Origin: Ophiura sarsii
Taxonomy: Eukaryota > Echinodermata > Ophiuroidea > Amphilepidida > Ophiuridae
NCBI GenBank assembly: GCA_035610835.1
Contig: CM069457.1
Coordinates: 43,317,319-43,381,318, forward strand
Reading direction: 5' to 3'
Length of the DNA stretch: 64,000 nucleotides
Position 1 is the first letter of the stretch. Every line of letters begins with the position of its first letter. Below are positions 48,801 through 61,065 of the stretch, in pieces. The translations under genes were made by a program, and so were the position numbers. The notes beneath the pieces are model-generated. The model did no database searches. It was not told the origin of the DNA and was given only the letters and a program-made list of their open reading frames with translations.

Positions 48801-51800
48801 TTCCCAAAAACAAACATTGCAAATCACGTGTTAAAGTATGTTAACAGCTTCAGGTCGTCTGACTTCAATCCTATAGATGAGGTGACCGTTGTTTACATCA
48901 GTAGTGTTTACATATTGATTAGCGCCTGGTCTAAAGACATGCTAGGGGTACTAGTTCATGACTACTGCATACATCATACTATGAAAGCAAAACACACATC
49001 ACTGAGCGCCAATTTGAAAAGCACATGCCCTTATGGTGCGCACGCAAACCGCCGGGCAACCAGATTTAGTACCTGGTCTCTCATTGTGCTTAGGGATGCA
49101 TACCATGACTTCTGCACTATTACACCGTAAGCATGGTAAGTAATGATCAATCAAGTGTGAATTAAAGCACCGTTCCCTGTAGGTGCGCACGCAAACCGCC
49201 GGGCACTACGTCACCGGTCACACCATCTATATTAAATCAGGGACAATCGGTTAAATGGTACAGATAGGTATAACTTTAGAACAAGTTGAATCCCTACACA
49301 ACATACAATTGTGTTATTCCAAAAATACAAGGTCTTTAAAAAAACCAAGAAAGGATTCAATTGAAGTCAACTCCTTGGTTGAAATAAACTGTCGGGGTCT
49401 GCTTGAACACCGATTCTGCACGGAATTAGCCTAGCACAAAATCTGTGTTAAACTGTGTTAAAGGAATAAAGGATTATACAGCTTTATTCAGTAATAGAGG
49501 CTTATCACCAGTCTAACTCATAAATGAATTACACCAGGGACAATCGAATGGAGGGACTAGAAACGGCCTATTGTATCGTTCCATCATCGTATTCAATTAC
49601 AAAAAAACAAAAAAAACATGCGTGTTGCGGGTTAGCTGTATTAGTTGCGGTGTGTTTTTATTTAAGGAACTTAAAGGTTGCCCTATAATCTTTCGAAAAA
49701 TGATCAAAATATGATTTTCCCAAAAAATTGGGCCTAGGTCAAACTGAATACAATTTATATGTGATTTGTTCAAAAAATAACGTTCTAGTGTTAATAATAA
49801 TCGGTATATTTGAGAAAAATGTGACAATTTTAGATTTATAAAAAATGTGACAACATGCTAGAACAAAGTAATTAATATTTTTCCTGGGAAGTTTTAACTC
49901 TATACATTTTGTTCCTATTGATTCCAATATCCAAATTAATCGGAAAATGATGTTCTTTGATAATATATATTTGCATTTCTAGAGTATAATAGTTCAGTAG
50001 GAATTGCACAGGTATGTAGTCAAGTGGATATCTTCACAATTATGACATGACCGTGAAGTAGGGTACAAATGCAATTTTATTGCTGAAAATGATACATGAG
50101 GGAGGGAGTATGTCTAGATTCAGAATATTTTTTATTGACGTCAAGCCACGCCCTTTTCGATAATGTTATAATTATGACGAATATAGTTTGTCTTATAAAC
50201 AAAATATAATGTTTGGTATCAAATTAAAGCTGTTGACTCCTGGAATAAAATGATATAATGAATACCTAAAAAAGTCAAAAGAGGTCAAACGTGATTAAAA
50301 TGTATTCATACAGGTCATGTCACCTGTAATTTCATGTCACCTGTGATTTCATGTCACCTGTAATTTCATGTCACCTGTAATTTCATGTCACCTGTAATTT
50401 CATGTCACCTGTAATTTCATGTCACCTGTAATTTCATGTCACCTGTAATTTCATGTCACCTGTAATTTCATGTCACGTACATTTGTCAATTTGAAGATGT
50501 GATACTTCATCCATGGTACAAATAAAACTGTCAACTTCATCAATGCCTGTCTCCATACACATCAGGTGCTTGTTAGTAATATATTTGGAGTTAGAGGCAC
50601 ATCAGCATACTGATAATTATTTGTTTTGAAAACGTTCAAATATTTAATACAAGTAGATTGAGACTATGGTCTTCATTATTTGTGGTTATTTTGATTAATT
50701 AAAACCGTGCCTTGTTGAAGGGCATACAGTATATAATACTTCACAATTCCACCCTCAGAACATAAGAAACCCCTACACTGCAGTTACCAGTATTCTCTCA
50801 TTATATTACTTTTCCACTGATTTTCTTAAGGACATATGAATAGTTGCGTACAGGCATGTAAATCAACATTAGGCCTCCATTAATTTGGAAACACTGTGAG
50901 ATAGCACAACATTGCTGGTAAAGTGATTCAAAATAAGCTGGAAATAGAAGCAAAGACTTATATTTTGAAACTAACAACATTGAGAACAGCTAAGCCACTA
51001 AAAATGCTCAGATAAAAACGATTGCGTCATTAGCCTGAATTTGAATATATAGGCCGTGCTTTAATTTCATACCAAACACGATATGCTTGTGTTGCAAATA
51101 TATTTGTCATTATTATAACATAACCGATAAAGGGTGTGTGGCTTTAAAGACGTCAATAAAAAAAAGTTGCCCAAGAGTGCCATTTTGGCACCCGGTGGTG
51201 TGAATCTAGACTTACTCATCCATGATTTTCAGCAATAAAATCACATTTGTACCCTACTTAACGGTCATGTCGAGCTTTCACCCGACTAAGGGTCCATCCG
51301 TATTGAGCAAGACACACAGCGAGTCGTGCAGTATGATTGCTGAGATTTGTACCAGTGCCCATTCATGAATGTATTGTGTATGCTTGCTCAACTGATGATA
51401 TTTGTACCCCCGCAACACGCATACTTATATAATTGTACAATAGTTTCTTGTCCCTCCATTCGATTTTCCCTGATTACACCAGGGATACACCTTGAAAAGA
51501 ATCGATTGACAATACCGACTCTACTTGCTTGTGCCGTCTCCATTCCATGATATTAACTCCTTGGGTGAAATAAACTGTCGGGTGTGCGCGGACAACATTT
51601 AATTATATCTTAGTGTTTTTTTCGTTTGTAAATGGAATTCCATAGTTCACGTGTTAACGCAGTTTAATTAACAGTTTTTCCAGCTACGATCGGCAACCCT
51701 AGACAAGAAGTGAACACAATTATAGTTTGGAATCATCTACGATGAAAATCGAAACAAATACTAGTATCTTGAAAGATTCCTTATATTGGAGGCAGATTTC

Positions 51801-53491
51801 GATTATGATTTAGTAATAGTTCTGTGGTGTTTTTTTTCTTCATGGAGAATACAGTAAAGATAGCTTCATAAGTCCAGGAAAGTCTTTTCTGGTTATTCAA
51901 ATCTTATTATAAAATATATGAGAGAAAAGAAATGTGGATCACATTGCTTTAATAGACATCTCTTTTTTAATTTTTAAGGGGTCCATCACAGAAGTAAGTC
52001 AAAGAAAGTCCACTCAGTAGTAATGTTGAATTTTCTTTTTTTATAGTTTCATCGAATGTTATCTTAACATGGTTTTATAGTCTTAACATGGTTTTATACT
52101 CAAAATGAATTATGATTTATATATTCAACCTATTGTAGCAAGCCTATATGCTTTCACACCTACAAGAGTCCATATTAAAACGCATTTATGCTCGGTAATG
52201 TCAGTAAAATAGTTTGATATCAAGTATTAAACCAAACATGAAATACATTATAACATTGCGTGCATCCGCTATGATTTATGGGTGAAGGGAGTGAAGTTCA
52301 CAATCATTATAATGACTGTATCAAGTAAACACCACGTCTCCCCTCTTTCCACACTTTCTATTCAGGGATGTGATGCACAGTTCATTGGATGCCTGGTTTG
52401 TGACGTAGCAACCATTTTCTTAAGGGTTGTGCACCTTCAGGTACAGCCTCCGTAAAACTGCCTTAACTTCTTCATTATTCATTTAATCTATATAATGAAA
52501 GTATACATTTTTTTGCAGGAAAGGGTTCAATGAATCCAACCATGATCATGAAATTGACCATTTTGGAAAAAATTATAAAAAACACGTTTTTTTGCCCCGT
52601 TTTAGGTTTGGAAAAGATAACTCAAAATATATTTTGTCAAATTTTGTCATACTAGTTTTATTATATTCCTCAAACAATTCCCTAGGAATGTTTTTTTTTT
52701 CTTGGAAAATATTTATTATTTTTTGAATTAGAGACCAAAAAAGTGCCAAAAAATGTGATTTTTTACCAAAAATTGTGATTTTCACGATTTTGGACGATGT
52801 GCGTATAATTATAGAGGCCCTGATTGTGACGTAATAAACATTACATTTAAGACAAAGTGTGTGTATATGGATTTCTTAGGAATGAGTTCTTTATTTTATT
52901 CTATTTTTTTCCAAATTTATTTTCATTCATCATTCACAATACATATATTCACAAATTCAGAAATTAATCTATGTTTGAATCACTTGACTAAATCATACAG
53001 TATAACAAATAGATTGGTACATTCAAAACATCTATAATTGTAATAATCTCCTTATATTCAAAACCGGCATAATCACCTATATATAATTCAATTTCTTCTA
53101 TTTTGTAAAAGACATTTTATAAACTGAATCTTTTTGTTTACATAGCATGATCACATTCACTAGTTTAGAAAATAATCTATGTTTGCATCACATGACCAAA
53201 TCATTCTGGCTCCACATATATATTCTTGCCCCCCCCCCCCACACCACCACCTCCGTTCGGCCACTGCCCCTCTATAGTAACGCCCCTACCCAGGGGCGGA
53301 CTGGCCACTGTGGCGTTGTGGCGATCGCCACATGGGCCGCTTGGTTTTGGGCCTCTCAGGGCCGGTTACTCAAATTTTGTGGACGTGCGAAAATTTGTGA
53401 CTGTGCGAAATTTTGTGACCGTGCGAAAATGTGTGACTGTGTGAAATTTTGTGGCCGTGCGAAATTTTTTGACCGTGCGAAATTTTTTTGC

Positions 53492-53522
<31 letters not shown>

Positions 53523-56500
53523 ACACTTACGTGAAATTCACGAGGTGACCGACTGGGAAAAAAAATTGGGGCAACCTTTTACGAAAATTTACTACCGGGA
53601 CGACATACTTCTGCCTGACATGGTCAAAAAGGGCCGCTTTAATAATTTTGCCACGGCCGCTTTCAGGTCCCAGTCCGCCCCTGCCCATACCCCTTACCAC
53701 TGTAGTTATTTTAATTCATATTTCTGTGGGTTCCCTGTATAATACGTTTCCCGTATGTCAATTTTGTTCTTTTTAATCGTACAGAAATCAATGAGTACTA
53801 CCGCTACCAACCAGAAAACCAAGCCAGGCTTCTCAATGACCTACTTATAAACTACCATAAAGGAGTCCCTCCTACCCATGAAGGGCCGATTAATGTGGAA
53901 ATGAACTTCGCCCTGACAAACTTTGATTTTATTGTAAGTTCATGAATTGTTTTGATTAAAAAAGGCATACTTCTCTATGTAAAACCTTGTGAATGTTAGG
54001 AACGTGAATATTTTTTTGTTGTTGCCAGGGTTATAATAATTAAAGCTTTCTTGGCATAGCTACATCTCAGACATTTTATTTAACAATAGTTTCACCACAG
54101 AGAGTTTCACCTGAAGCGTTCGCAACAGACGAACTGGTTATTCACTTGATGGCAGACTATTCATAATTACATCAGTACTAGGCATGTTTGTACTTATCTT
54201 AATGCATTTCTCATGGTGATTCCAAATATATGAAATTCAATATTGTTGATATTTTTGAAACATTTTGAAATCAGAACTGTCGTCTGCAGACAACTGACGC
54301 GTGGAAAGCGTGAATTTGAGAATGATGGCTCCAAAAATAAGATTTCACATTTATTGATTTGACTCTGGAGTAGCCTCGTTTAAAATGTCAATAGGCTAAC
54401 TTGACGGTATAAAATAAATGCTTTTTTATACTCCTCTTTGCAGGATGAGGCAAATTTCCTAGCAAGTGTCCACGGATGGTCTTTTCAGGTAAGCTTGGCT
54501 ACCTGCATGGGTGACTCCGTTTGAAATTCACTCCCTGTGTGGAACATTAAAGGTATATTATGTGATCTTTTACAGGAACGCCCTCAACATCGAAAAAATA
54601 TTGAAAGCAGATTTTCTTGCAGATTTACATTTCTGATCATAAATCGTACATACACCTAGCACATAAAGTCCCTGACCAAACAGGTGCTTTGAGGTTGGCT
54701 AATTCAAAATATATGATCGGTACCAAAAATCTGAGATATACAATAAATGAGCAAATTTCTTCTCCGCAGTTTGATACCTCATTCAACAAAATCGAATGGA
54801 TACTTTTAAAGTTATGTCGATTTCAATGACCGCGCATGCAACAGAAAAGTTGCACTAGGTATAGGAAATCATTGATTTGTGTGTGATTTACCACTGTCAC
54901 TGAAAACTTACAGCTTATCAGCTAAGACTTGTATTCTTCACAGCCAGATACACCCTTTGTCCCGCACATTGCGGTTATCACTAAAGACCCATTCATCTGT
55001 CTCGTTCAGATAGCACACAGTTATGACAGTAATCCCACACAAATCAATGATTCCTATACCTAGTGCAACTTTTCTGTTGCATGCGCGGTCATTGAAATCG
55101 ACATAACTTTAAAAGTATCTATTCGATTTTGTTGAATGAGGTATCAAACTGCGGAGAAGAAATTTTGCTCATTTAATGTATATATCTGATTTTTGGTACC
55201 GATCATATATTTTGAATAAATCAACCTCAAAGCACCTGGTCAGGGACTTTATGTGCTAGGTGTACATTCCAAGTTACAGGGCGATACGATTCTTAATTAC
55301 TTCAAAATCATGGTTTTAGAGTGACAATAAACTGTCGGATATCCGACAACTTATTTTACTCTAGTCTAAATTCACTCTAACCATGATTTTGCGGTAATTG
55401 GGAATCGTATCCCTCTGTAACTTGGAATGTATGTACGATTTATGATCAGAAATGTAAATCTGCAAGAAAATCTACTTTCTAAAAAAAATCATGAATAGAG
55501 GGCGCTCCTGGAAAAGATCACATAATATGCCTTTAAGGCCATGTCTTCCACAGGGGGTGGTGTATGGATTTCAAATGGAATAGCAGTAAATACAGTTTGC
55601 ACGATACAGATGCAGTCGTGTGGAAAAAGATGTTACCTAATTGGATATCTGAAACCTGAATTTTGTGATTTGTTGACTAAAAGTGAGGGTAATATAAATC
55701 ACAAGTAATGTAATAACACCGTTTTCTCATATGCTTATTGTACGCGCCTTATCGACCCATCTTCTTAGAAGTACACATTTAAACAAAAATAAAATGTAAA
55801 AAATGACTCCCGAACAGTTGGTGCATAGGTAACCCTTGTCTAAACGATCAAAAATGAAAGGGTTACAATAATATAATTAGTCAATTTTGACTATTTATTA
55901 GTCAATTTTGACTATTTATTAGGCAATTTTGACCCTGTAATTAGTCCATTTTTATCCTTAAATGAGGGTCAAATATGCACCAATTGCACTGGAATCATTT
56001 TTTACTACACATTTTGTAAGTGTGTAAGGCGTTGGGTTGACAACTGAAGCAACGTGTATTCATTTTATTAGTAACACATCTGTGTTAAGGCTGTATTTTA
56101 CAAGGTTCCAGAAGTTAAGTGTATAACATAATATGGCCGCTATTACATATAGTGACTTTTTATCACTAAGCTTCTCAACAAAACGACCACAATCTGCAAT
56201 AGCTGTTCCGATCCGAGTTACATTTAGTTTATACCAGTTACTCTTTCTATTTCCAGACTTGGACTGATCCTCGTTTACGTTGGGATACCGAATCGTATAA
56301 TGGAACCAAAAACGTCATAATGGAATTGGACGACATTTGGACTCCAGATATAGAGCTATACAACAGGTAAAATAATAATGATAACTGTGATGCTGCTGCT
56401 AACGGCAATACGCAAATCTAAAAGGCGAAAAAATTGCATTTTAGGTCCCAAATAACTGGATACCAGTATCTTTCAATACTGGAACATAAAGGTTGCCAGT

Positions 56501-58333
56501 GTCGGTCAATACCGGTACGATTTTACTGTTCCACTATCGGTCAATACTGGAACACCAAACTAGTATCGACCGATACTTGAACATTTAGTATCGGGGGATA
56601 CTGGTACACGTAATACTAGTGAGATTTGTCCCAGTATTAACGATACTGGTACATAATTATGTTCTAGTATCGCCCGACACTGGAACATTTTATATGTGCC
56701 AGTATCGGCCGATACTGGAACACTTACTTTGTACCAGTGTCGGACGATATTAATACAGTCCAGAATCTGTGACTTAAAATACACTTTTCCAAACAAAGAC
56801 GCATTGCTTGCCAGATGACAACAGCAATAGTAGATTTAGCATCAATATTCCGAAAAACCTGAACAAAATACCACACTATCATCTAAAATGTAACTTATCA
56901 GGTAATTAATGCGCTTGTTACTCTTAAAAGCATTTCTCCTACTTGAAATTATCAAATTGTTTGGAATGTCAATAATGGTTTGATATCAAAGAAGTTACAG
57001 TACCAAAAATGAGATTTCCATTTACGCATTTTACTTTTCTACACGCGGACTCAATTAACGGGTAAATTATTGATTACTGGCACCGGTACCTAATTCACCG
57101 GTCGATGCCCAGGTTGGATAGTCGGCCGGCTGCTTTGTTCCGATGGATCAGCACACTATTTACCTGTCATACTCTCCCCCGTGTTGAAAATAAAAATGTA
57201 AAAATAAAAATCGTACTTTACCTTACCGTTAGAGTTATCAGCATATGTTATTAATTGGTATAAGGTTACTTTTTTATGACTTTCTATTATGGTATTGCCA
57301 TCTTAGACAGCTTTGTTTTATACTAACAATTGTTCATTATATTAATTGTAGGTCTATATTTGTGATTAAAAGGGTTTTACTTATGCGTTCCTTTCAGCGT
57401 AAGCGTCACCGAAACCACAGATACCAAGGCAATTGTCTCCAACGAGGGCGTAGTCAGCAGAGTACCCGTGTACCTAATCACCTTCAAGTGTGCCATGAAC
57501 TTATACCATTTTCCATATGATAAACAAAGATGTTCGCTCAAGTTCGGTTCCTGGCATCATCATTCCGAGACAATCAATCTTACGGCATCGCAATATGCGG
57601 ATTTGTCAATGTCCCACGATTCCGCAGATTTCATGTTGAAAGATATGACGGTTAAAAGACACGCGATTAAATATGACTGTTGCCCTGAAACCTACATTGA
57701 TGTGACTTACTATATCGATGTAAATCGTAAAACCGGTGCCTACGGTGCCAAACTTGTCATGCCATCTGTTCTTACTGGATTCCTGGTGTTAGCAACGTTT
57801 CTTTTGCCAACAGGATCTCACGAGAAGATCACCTTGTGTTCAATTCTATTCCTGTGTCTTCTTCTCCTGTTGACATACCTACATGACATCATCCCAAACA
57901 GTGGAAAAACCATCCTAGGAGAGTACCTTGCATTTACACTTGCTATTGATTTCATTGCTACCATAATAGCAGTGGTGGCTTACAAATTAGACGCGAGTTC
58001 ATCGACAGGGAAGGCAGGTCCACCAATCGTCAATGGTATTGAACTACAAAATGATGATCAGGATCTCAGAGTCAAAAGGCCTAAAAATGTAAGTAAATTG
58101 GCATTGCAACAACATTATGTTACGCAAAATCTGTTACTGTAGTGTTTCGTAATACGTAAACGTGACCGAAGCGTCATAACGATCATTGCATTCATTATTT
58201 CGGACTTATAATTATATCTTGTTTTGTTTTACAGGGCGCTAAGGAATGGCTTGGATACCTGGACATCGGCTGTTTCCTTTTGTTTTCCGTTGTGTATATC
58301 ATTGGATTGGCCATCCTCCTCGGACGTCTTTAG
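45828..58333 (+). CDS. Gene B: nicotinic acetylcholine receptor-like (alpha-type) Cys-loop subunit, 6 exons, 384 aa
   Basis: Exons: 45828-45888, 53785-53933, 54444-54488, 56257-56366, 57398-58088 and 58235-58333 (TAG). All introns are GT-AG and in phase; the 45- and 110-bp exons are sizes typical of nAChR genes. Residues 1-20 are a signal peptide (MAVTMKVVILMSALVYFTSA). The ligand-binding domain shows loop D W87, loop A PDIELY (Y120), the Cys loop C153-x13-C167, loop B GSW (W174) and loop C Y214-x-C216-C217-x3-Y221. The vicinal cysteines mark an alpha-type subunit. M1 is about 238-259. M2 starts at E264-K265, the cation-selective position, with Leu at 9' (L274). M3 is about 296-317 and M4 about 360-384, with no tail. 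The M3-M4 loop is only about 40 residues against more than 100 in usual nAChRs, so the protein is short. It would form a pentameric, probably acetylcholine-gated cation channel in the plasma membrane. Fast neuronal or non-neuronal use cannot be told. Confidence 0.92.
46422..46716. mobile_element. MITE with CAGGCCCGTAAGA ends, 295 bp
   Basis: CAGGCCCGTAAGA on the left and TCTTACGGGCCTG on the right are perfect inverted repeats. G-rich and C-rich runs lie just inside the ends. CAGG termini suggest the hAT type; no clean target duplication was found. Confidence 0.6.
46790..49350. other. Gene B intron 1, left part
   Basis: Segment 46930-47405 pairs with the left duplication (2885-3085 and 4988-5245). 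The rest is AT-rich with a 20-base C run (47949-47968) and a pyrimidine-rich stretch (48240-48370). No exon was seen. Confidence 0.45.
48872..49231. mobile_element. MITE with TATAGATG ends, copy 3
   Basis: TATAGATGAGGTGACCG on the left and CGGTCACACCATCTATA on the right. The whole interior is closely similar to copy 1 at 10843-11203. It has no counterpart in the left duplication at the matching place, so it probably inserted after the duplication. Confidence 0.75.
49535..51472. mobile_element. hAT-like foldback element, 1.94 kb, carrying a minisatellite
   Basis: CAGGGACAATCGAATGGAGG on the left and CCTCCATTCGATTTTCCCTG on the right are inverted, flanked by the direct repeat ATTACAC. Further inverted pairs (GCGTGTTGCGGG near 49620 and 51410; GTAGGGTACAAATG near 50057 and 51250) run inward. 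The left duplication lacks it. No transposase ORF was found. Confidence 0.65.
50317..50476. repeat. 17-bp minisatellite, 9.4 copies
   Basis: Nine units of ATGTCACCTGTAATTTC (one with GTGATTTC) are followed by a partial unit. They lie inside the hAT-like foldback element. Confidence 0.9.
51970..53280. other. Gene B intron 1, right part
   Basis: AT-rich intronic sequence without recognised exons. A short repeat (CACTAGTTTAGAAAATAATC and CACAAATTCAGAAATTAATC, each followed by TATGTTTG) occurs near 52950 and 53155. Confidence 0.4.
53291..53683. mobile_element. hAT-like MITE with internal minisatellite
   Basis: CAGGGGCGGACTGG on the left and CCAGTCCGCCCCTG (with one mismatch) on the right are flanked by CCCCTACC and CCCATACC, a near-match 8-base duplication. 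Inside are about six units of GTGCGAAATTTTGTGACC and a 30-base C run. The left duplication (positions 80-115) has the flanks joined without it. Confidence 0.7.
54547..55536. mobile_element. Foldback MITE family F4, copy 2, with a nested insert
   Basis: TTAAAGGTATATTATGTGAT on the left and ATCACATAATATGCCTTTAA on the right match the element at 19496-19878. It is split by the insert at 54653-55262. It lies in intron 3 of gene B. Confidence 0.8.
54653..55262. mobile_element. TA-inserted foldback element nested in F4, 610 bp
   Basis: CACCTAGCACATAAAGTCCC and the exact reverse complement form the ends, and the arms pair over about 250 bases. Comparison with the unsplit F4 copy shows that TA was duplicated on insertion, the Tc1/mariner mode. 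Confidence 0.8.
56438..56785. mobile_element. Palindromic-array element F3, copy 2
   Basis: CATTTTAGGTCCCAAATAAC on the left and CAGAATCTGTGACTTAAAAT on the right enclose about nine CCAGTATCGNNCGATACTGG-like palindromes. It lies in intron 4 of gene B, 71 bases after exon 4. Confidence 0.75.
56878..57284. mobile_element. Foldback MITE family F2, copy 3 (diverged)
   Basis: TGTAACTTATCAGGTAATTAATGCG on the left pairs with TTATTAATTGGTATAAGGTTACT on the right. The interior keeps TCTACACGCGGACTC and GTCGGCCGGCTG. It ends about 110 bases before gene B exon 5. Confidence 0.6.
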
Positions 58334-58807
58334 CTCATAATTACGCTCGTATGTTACTGGTTCCATCAATCCTGGGCCCCACACTCCGAATTATGAAACT
58401 TCCATAGGCTTTGTGTTATGATCAATGTGATCAGTGGCAGGAGGCCTGATCAGTGGTTCATTACCAAGTTTGTGCGAGCCAGTTGACCTGTCAATTCTAA
58501 TGTGCACTACGCCAGTGATTACACCCTATTATTCCTCCTGCCGTTGATGGGGTAAGAATCATTATCCCGCGTAACGAAAGCGAGGAATTGCAATTACACG
58601 CGTAGTGATGTAGGCCCGCGTAAACGGCGACAACAACATATTTTAGTCTTATATATTGTAGAGTTACATTTTGTAGAGTTAGAAAGGGGTCATTGGATTG
58701 TATTATAGTAAAAATTAACATACGACAAATAACACCACCAGTGAGGGTCACAGTATTGGAAACAGGACACTTCGCCTCTCGTAAATATCGCCTTTTGTAA
58801 AGGACCT

Positions 58808-59363
58808 CCAGTCATCAAAAAAAGTAACTATACAGGTAATAAATGGGCTTCTAACTCTAGGAATATACATTCTACCTGAAAATATTACATTATAAAGTTA
58901 TTGAAAAAAGCACCTTCTTTAATATGAGATATTGTATGCTAGGATCGGGTGATTTTTGAGGAAATGACACTGCCAAATGTAAGGTGAAGTCAGATTTTCA
59001 TTTTCACACGCGGACCATCTACGGATACCTTATCGATTACCGGTAGTGCAATTGGGGGATGCATACGCAGGTTGGACAGTCGGCCGTATTGCTCCGATGG
59101 ATCAATACGCCACACACACGCTACCTGTCATACTCTCCCCGTGTTGAAATGTAAAATGTGAAAATGAAATTGTGACTTTACCTTACATTTTGTATTGTCA
59201 CCTCTTCAATATTCAACCGATCCTAGCATGCAATATCTCATATTAAAGAAGATAATTTTTTTTTTCAACAACTTTATAATTTAATATTTGTAGGTAGGAT
59301 ATATATTTTTAGATTTAAAAGTCCATTTATTACCTGTATAGTATACTTATTTTGATGACTGTA
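58808..59363. mobile_element. Foldback MITE family F2, copy 4
   Basis: CAGTCATCAAAAAAAGTAAC and ATACAGGTAATAAATGGGCT on the left are mirrored on the right. The interior is almost the same as 6735-7279. It lies 0.47 kb after the gene B stop and contains the nearest AATAAA (58838-58843) that I see. Confidence 0.75.
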
Positions 59364-59820
59364 TATGGATTTGAATGGGAATCAGCCCATGATGAATGTT
59401 TGGCACTTCTCTAAAATAATTTGACATGATTCTGCCAGGAGCATATCAATTAATTGACAGAATTTAAGGACTTAAAATGATGGAAACCCGACACGTCCAA
59501 ACAACAAGTTTTAAAATAACAACAGACGGGCTTTAGATCTCCGATTGTGGCAAATACTATACGCTCACCTTCATTTTTTCAAAAGACCTTTTAAGCGAAG
59601 CTATACATACCATTTTTAATGGATTTCTATGTATAAATTTTTATTTATGCCCCGAACTATTTTCAGATTCTTAGGTGATTTGAACCATTTTCTGGCAACA
59701 ATTAGTTGAAATGTGCACATAGAAAACCATTCAATGTGGCATTAAACTCTAGCTGTTTTAACAAGCTATCGATTAAAATCGTAAAAATATCAAACGTAAA
59801 CAGATAGATTCCACTGTCGG

Positions 59821-60082
59821 GCATATACTGCCCTCCCATGACAAAACGGCATAACAGACAGTTTTGTCAAAATTGAGTTATTACCATTAGTTGGTCATGG
59901 ATTGCAAAACCTACCCATTACACATATCAAACTATTCAGTTTCAAGCCCAAAACACCAACAAATACACCTACAAAATTAAATATGATGTACAAGTCAATG
60001 GTGGCTCAGCACAGTCAATACAGATTATCTCAAAATAATCAATTAGTCTGTTATGCCGTTTTGTCATGGGAGGGCAGTATAC
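59821..60082. mobile_element. Foldback element, 0.26 kb
   Basis: ACTGCCCTCCCATGACAAAA and CGGCATAACAGAC on the left are exactly mirrored by GTCTGTTATGCCG and TTTTGTCATGGGAGGGCAGT on the right. The outer bases (CCCCTCTATCGTCATTT) recur in the dispersed repeat at 39060. Confidence 0.65.
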
Positions 60083-60407
60083 CCCTCTATCGTCATTTTA
60101 CTAGCTGAATGTTCGCACGACTTCATTTTTTCGCCGTGAAAGTATGACTGATATTTATTAACACATTTGGTTACATTTTATATGATTGTATATCACCATG
60201 TGTCGCATTTGGATACATTATTATTAAGCGTATTATATGCATTTGTATTACTCTGTATTTTTGTACTTTTCTGTATCTGTAAATGACCTCCTGTGTTGCA
60301 AGTTTTAAAAATAAAAATAAATAGAAAAAACCAAAAAACCACCAAAATAACCATAACTTTAACATAACAATTTCATATTTACCGGAGGCTAGATTAGTCA
60401 GATCAAA

Positions 60408-60498
60408 GCTTTGTTGCTAGACGTCTCCACGGAATAAACCGTGTAAAAAGTACACTTCTACGCATTCTAATTGTTTTTAGCGTGCGCACTTTGGTTAC
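60408..60498. repeat. Short inverted repeat
   Basis: TTGTTGCTAGACGTC and GACGTCTAGCAACA enclose 60 bases. The rest of 60.1-61.0 kb holds C-rich low-complexity sequence (60520-60575) and nothing coding. Confidence 0.5.
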
Positions 60499-61065
60499 GG
60501 GACGTCTAGCAACACATTGCCCCCCCTCCACTCCACCCCACACCCACCTTCCACTCCACCCCACCCCCCCCATTTCCCGCAAAAATCTAATCGAAGTGGT
60601 TGAATTTTCATTTTCAGCAATATCTTGCCATCTTGCTAAATGTCCCGTCCCATAAACCGTGTATTATACCATCGACTTATCCATGATTTATATATTACAC
60701 AGTCACAGTGATTGGTAGCATGCGAACATCAACCGGTACCGGGATCAGTACGGGATGTCTAACAAAACATTAGAGGCCTTGGGTCTCTAAATTACTCGAA
60801 AAATTAGCTTCAGAAATGTTGCAGAATACTACTACACTGCTAAATTGTTGAGTAAAACGTTTACTCAATGTTGAGTACCTATGCAACAGTTATGCCCAGG
60901 CATAGTCGCGAACTGCAAAATTCGTCTGATTTCTTGTAACGATTTGAAAATGATTCATCCTTATTTGTTGACATTTCTTATTATTGTTTTGTTTTTCAAA
61001 TGTTCTGATTTCTGTTAAAGATTTGAAAATGTAACTTGTCAAGATCTTATACAACAATTGGAAAA

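Noticed and set aside
57245..57520. 91-aa frame overlapping gene B exon 5
   Set aside because: It reads the exon in the wrong frame; the correct frame carries the Cys-loop and channel motifs.
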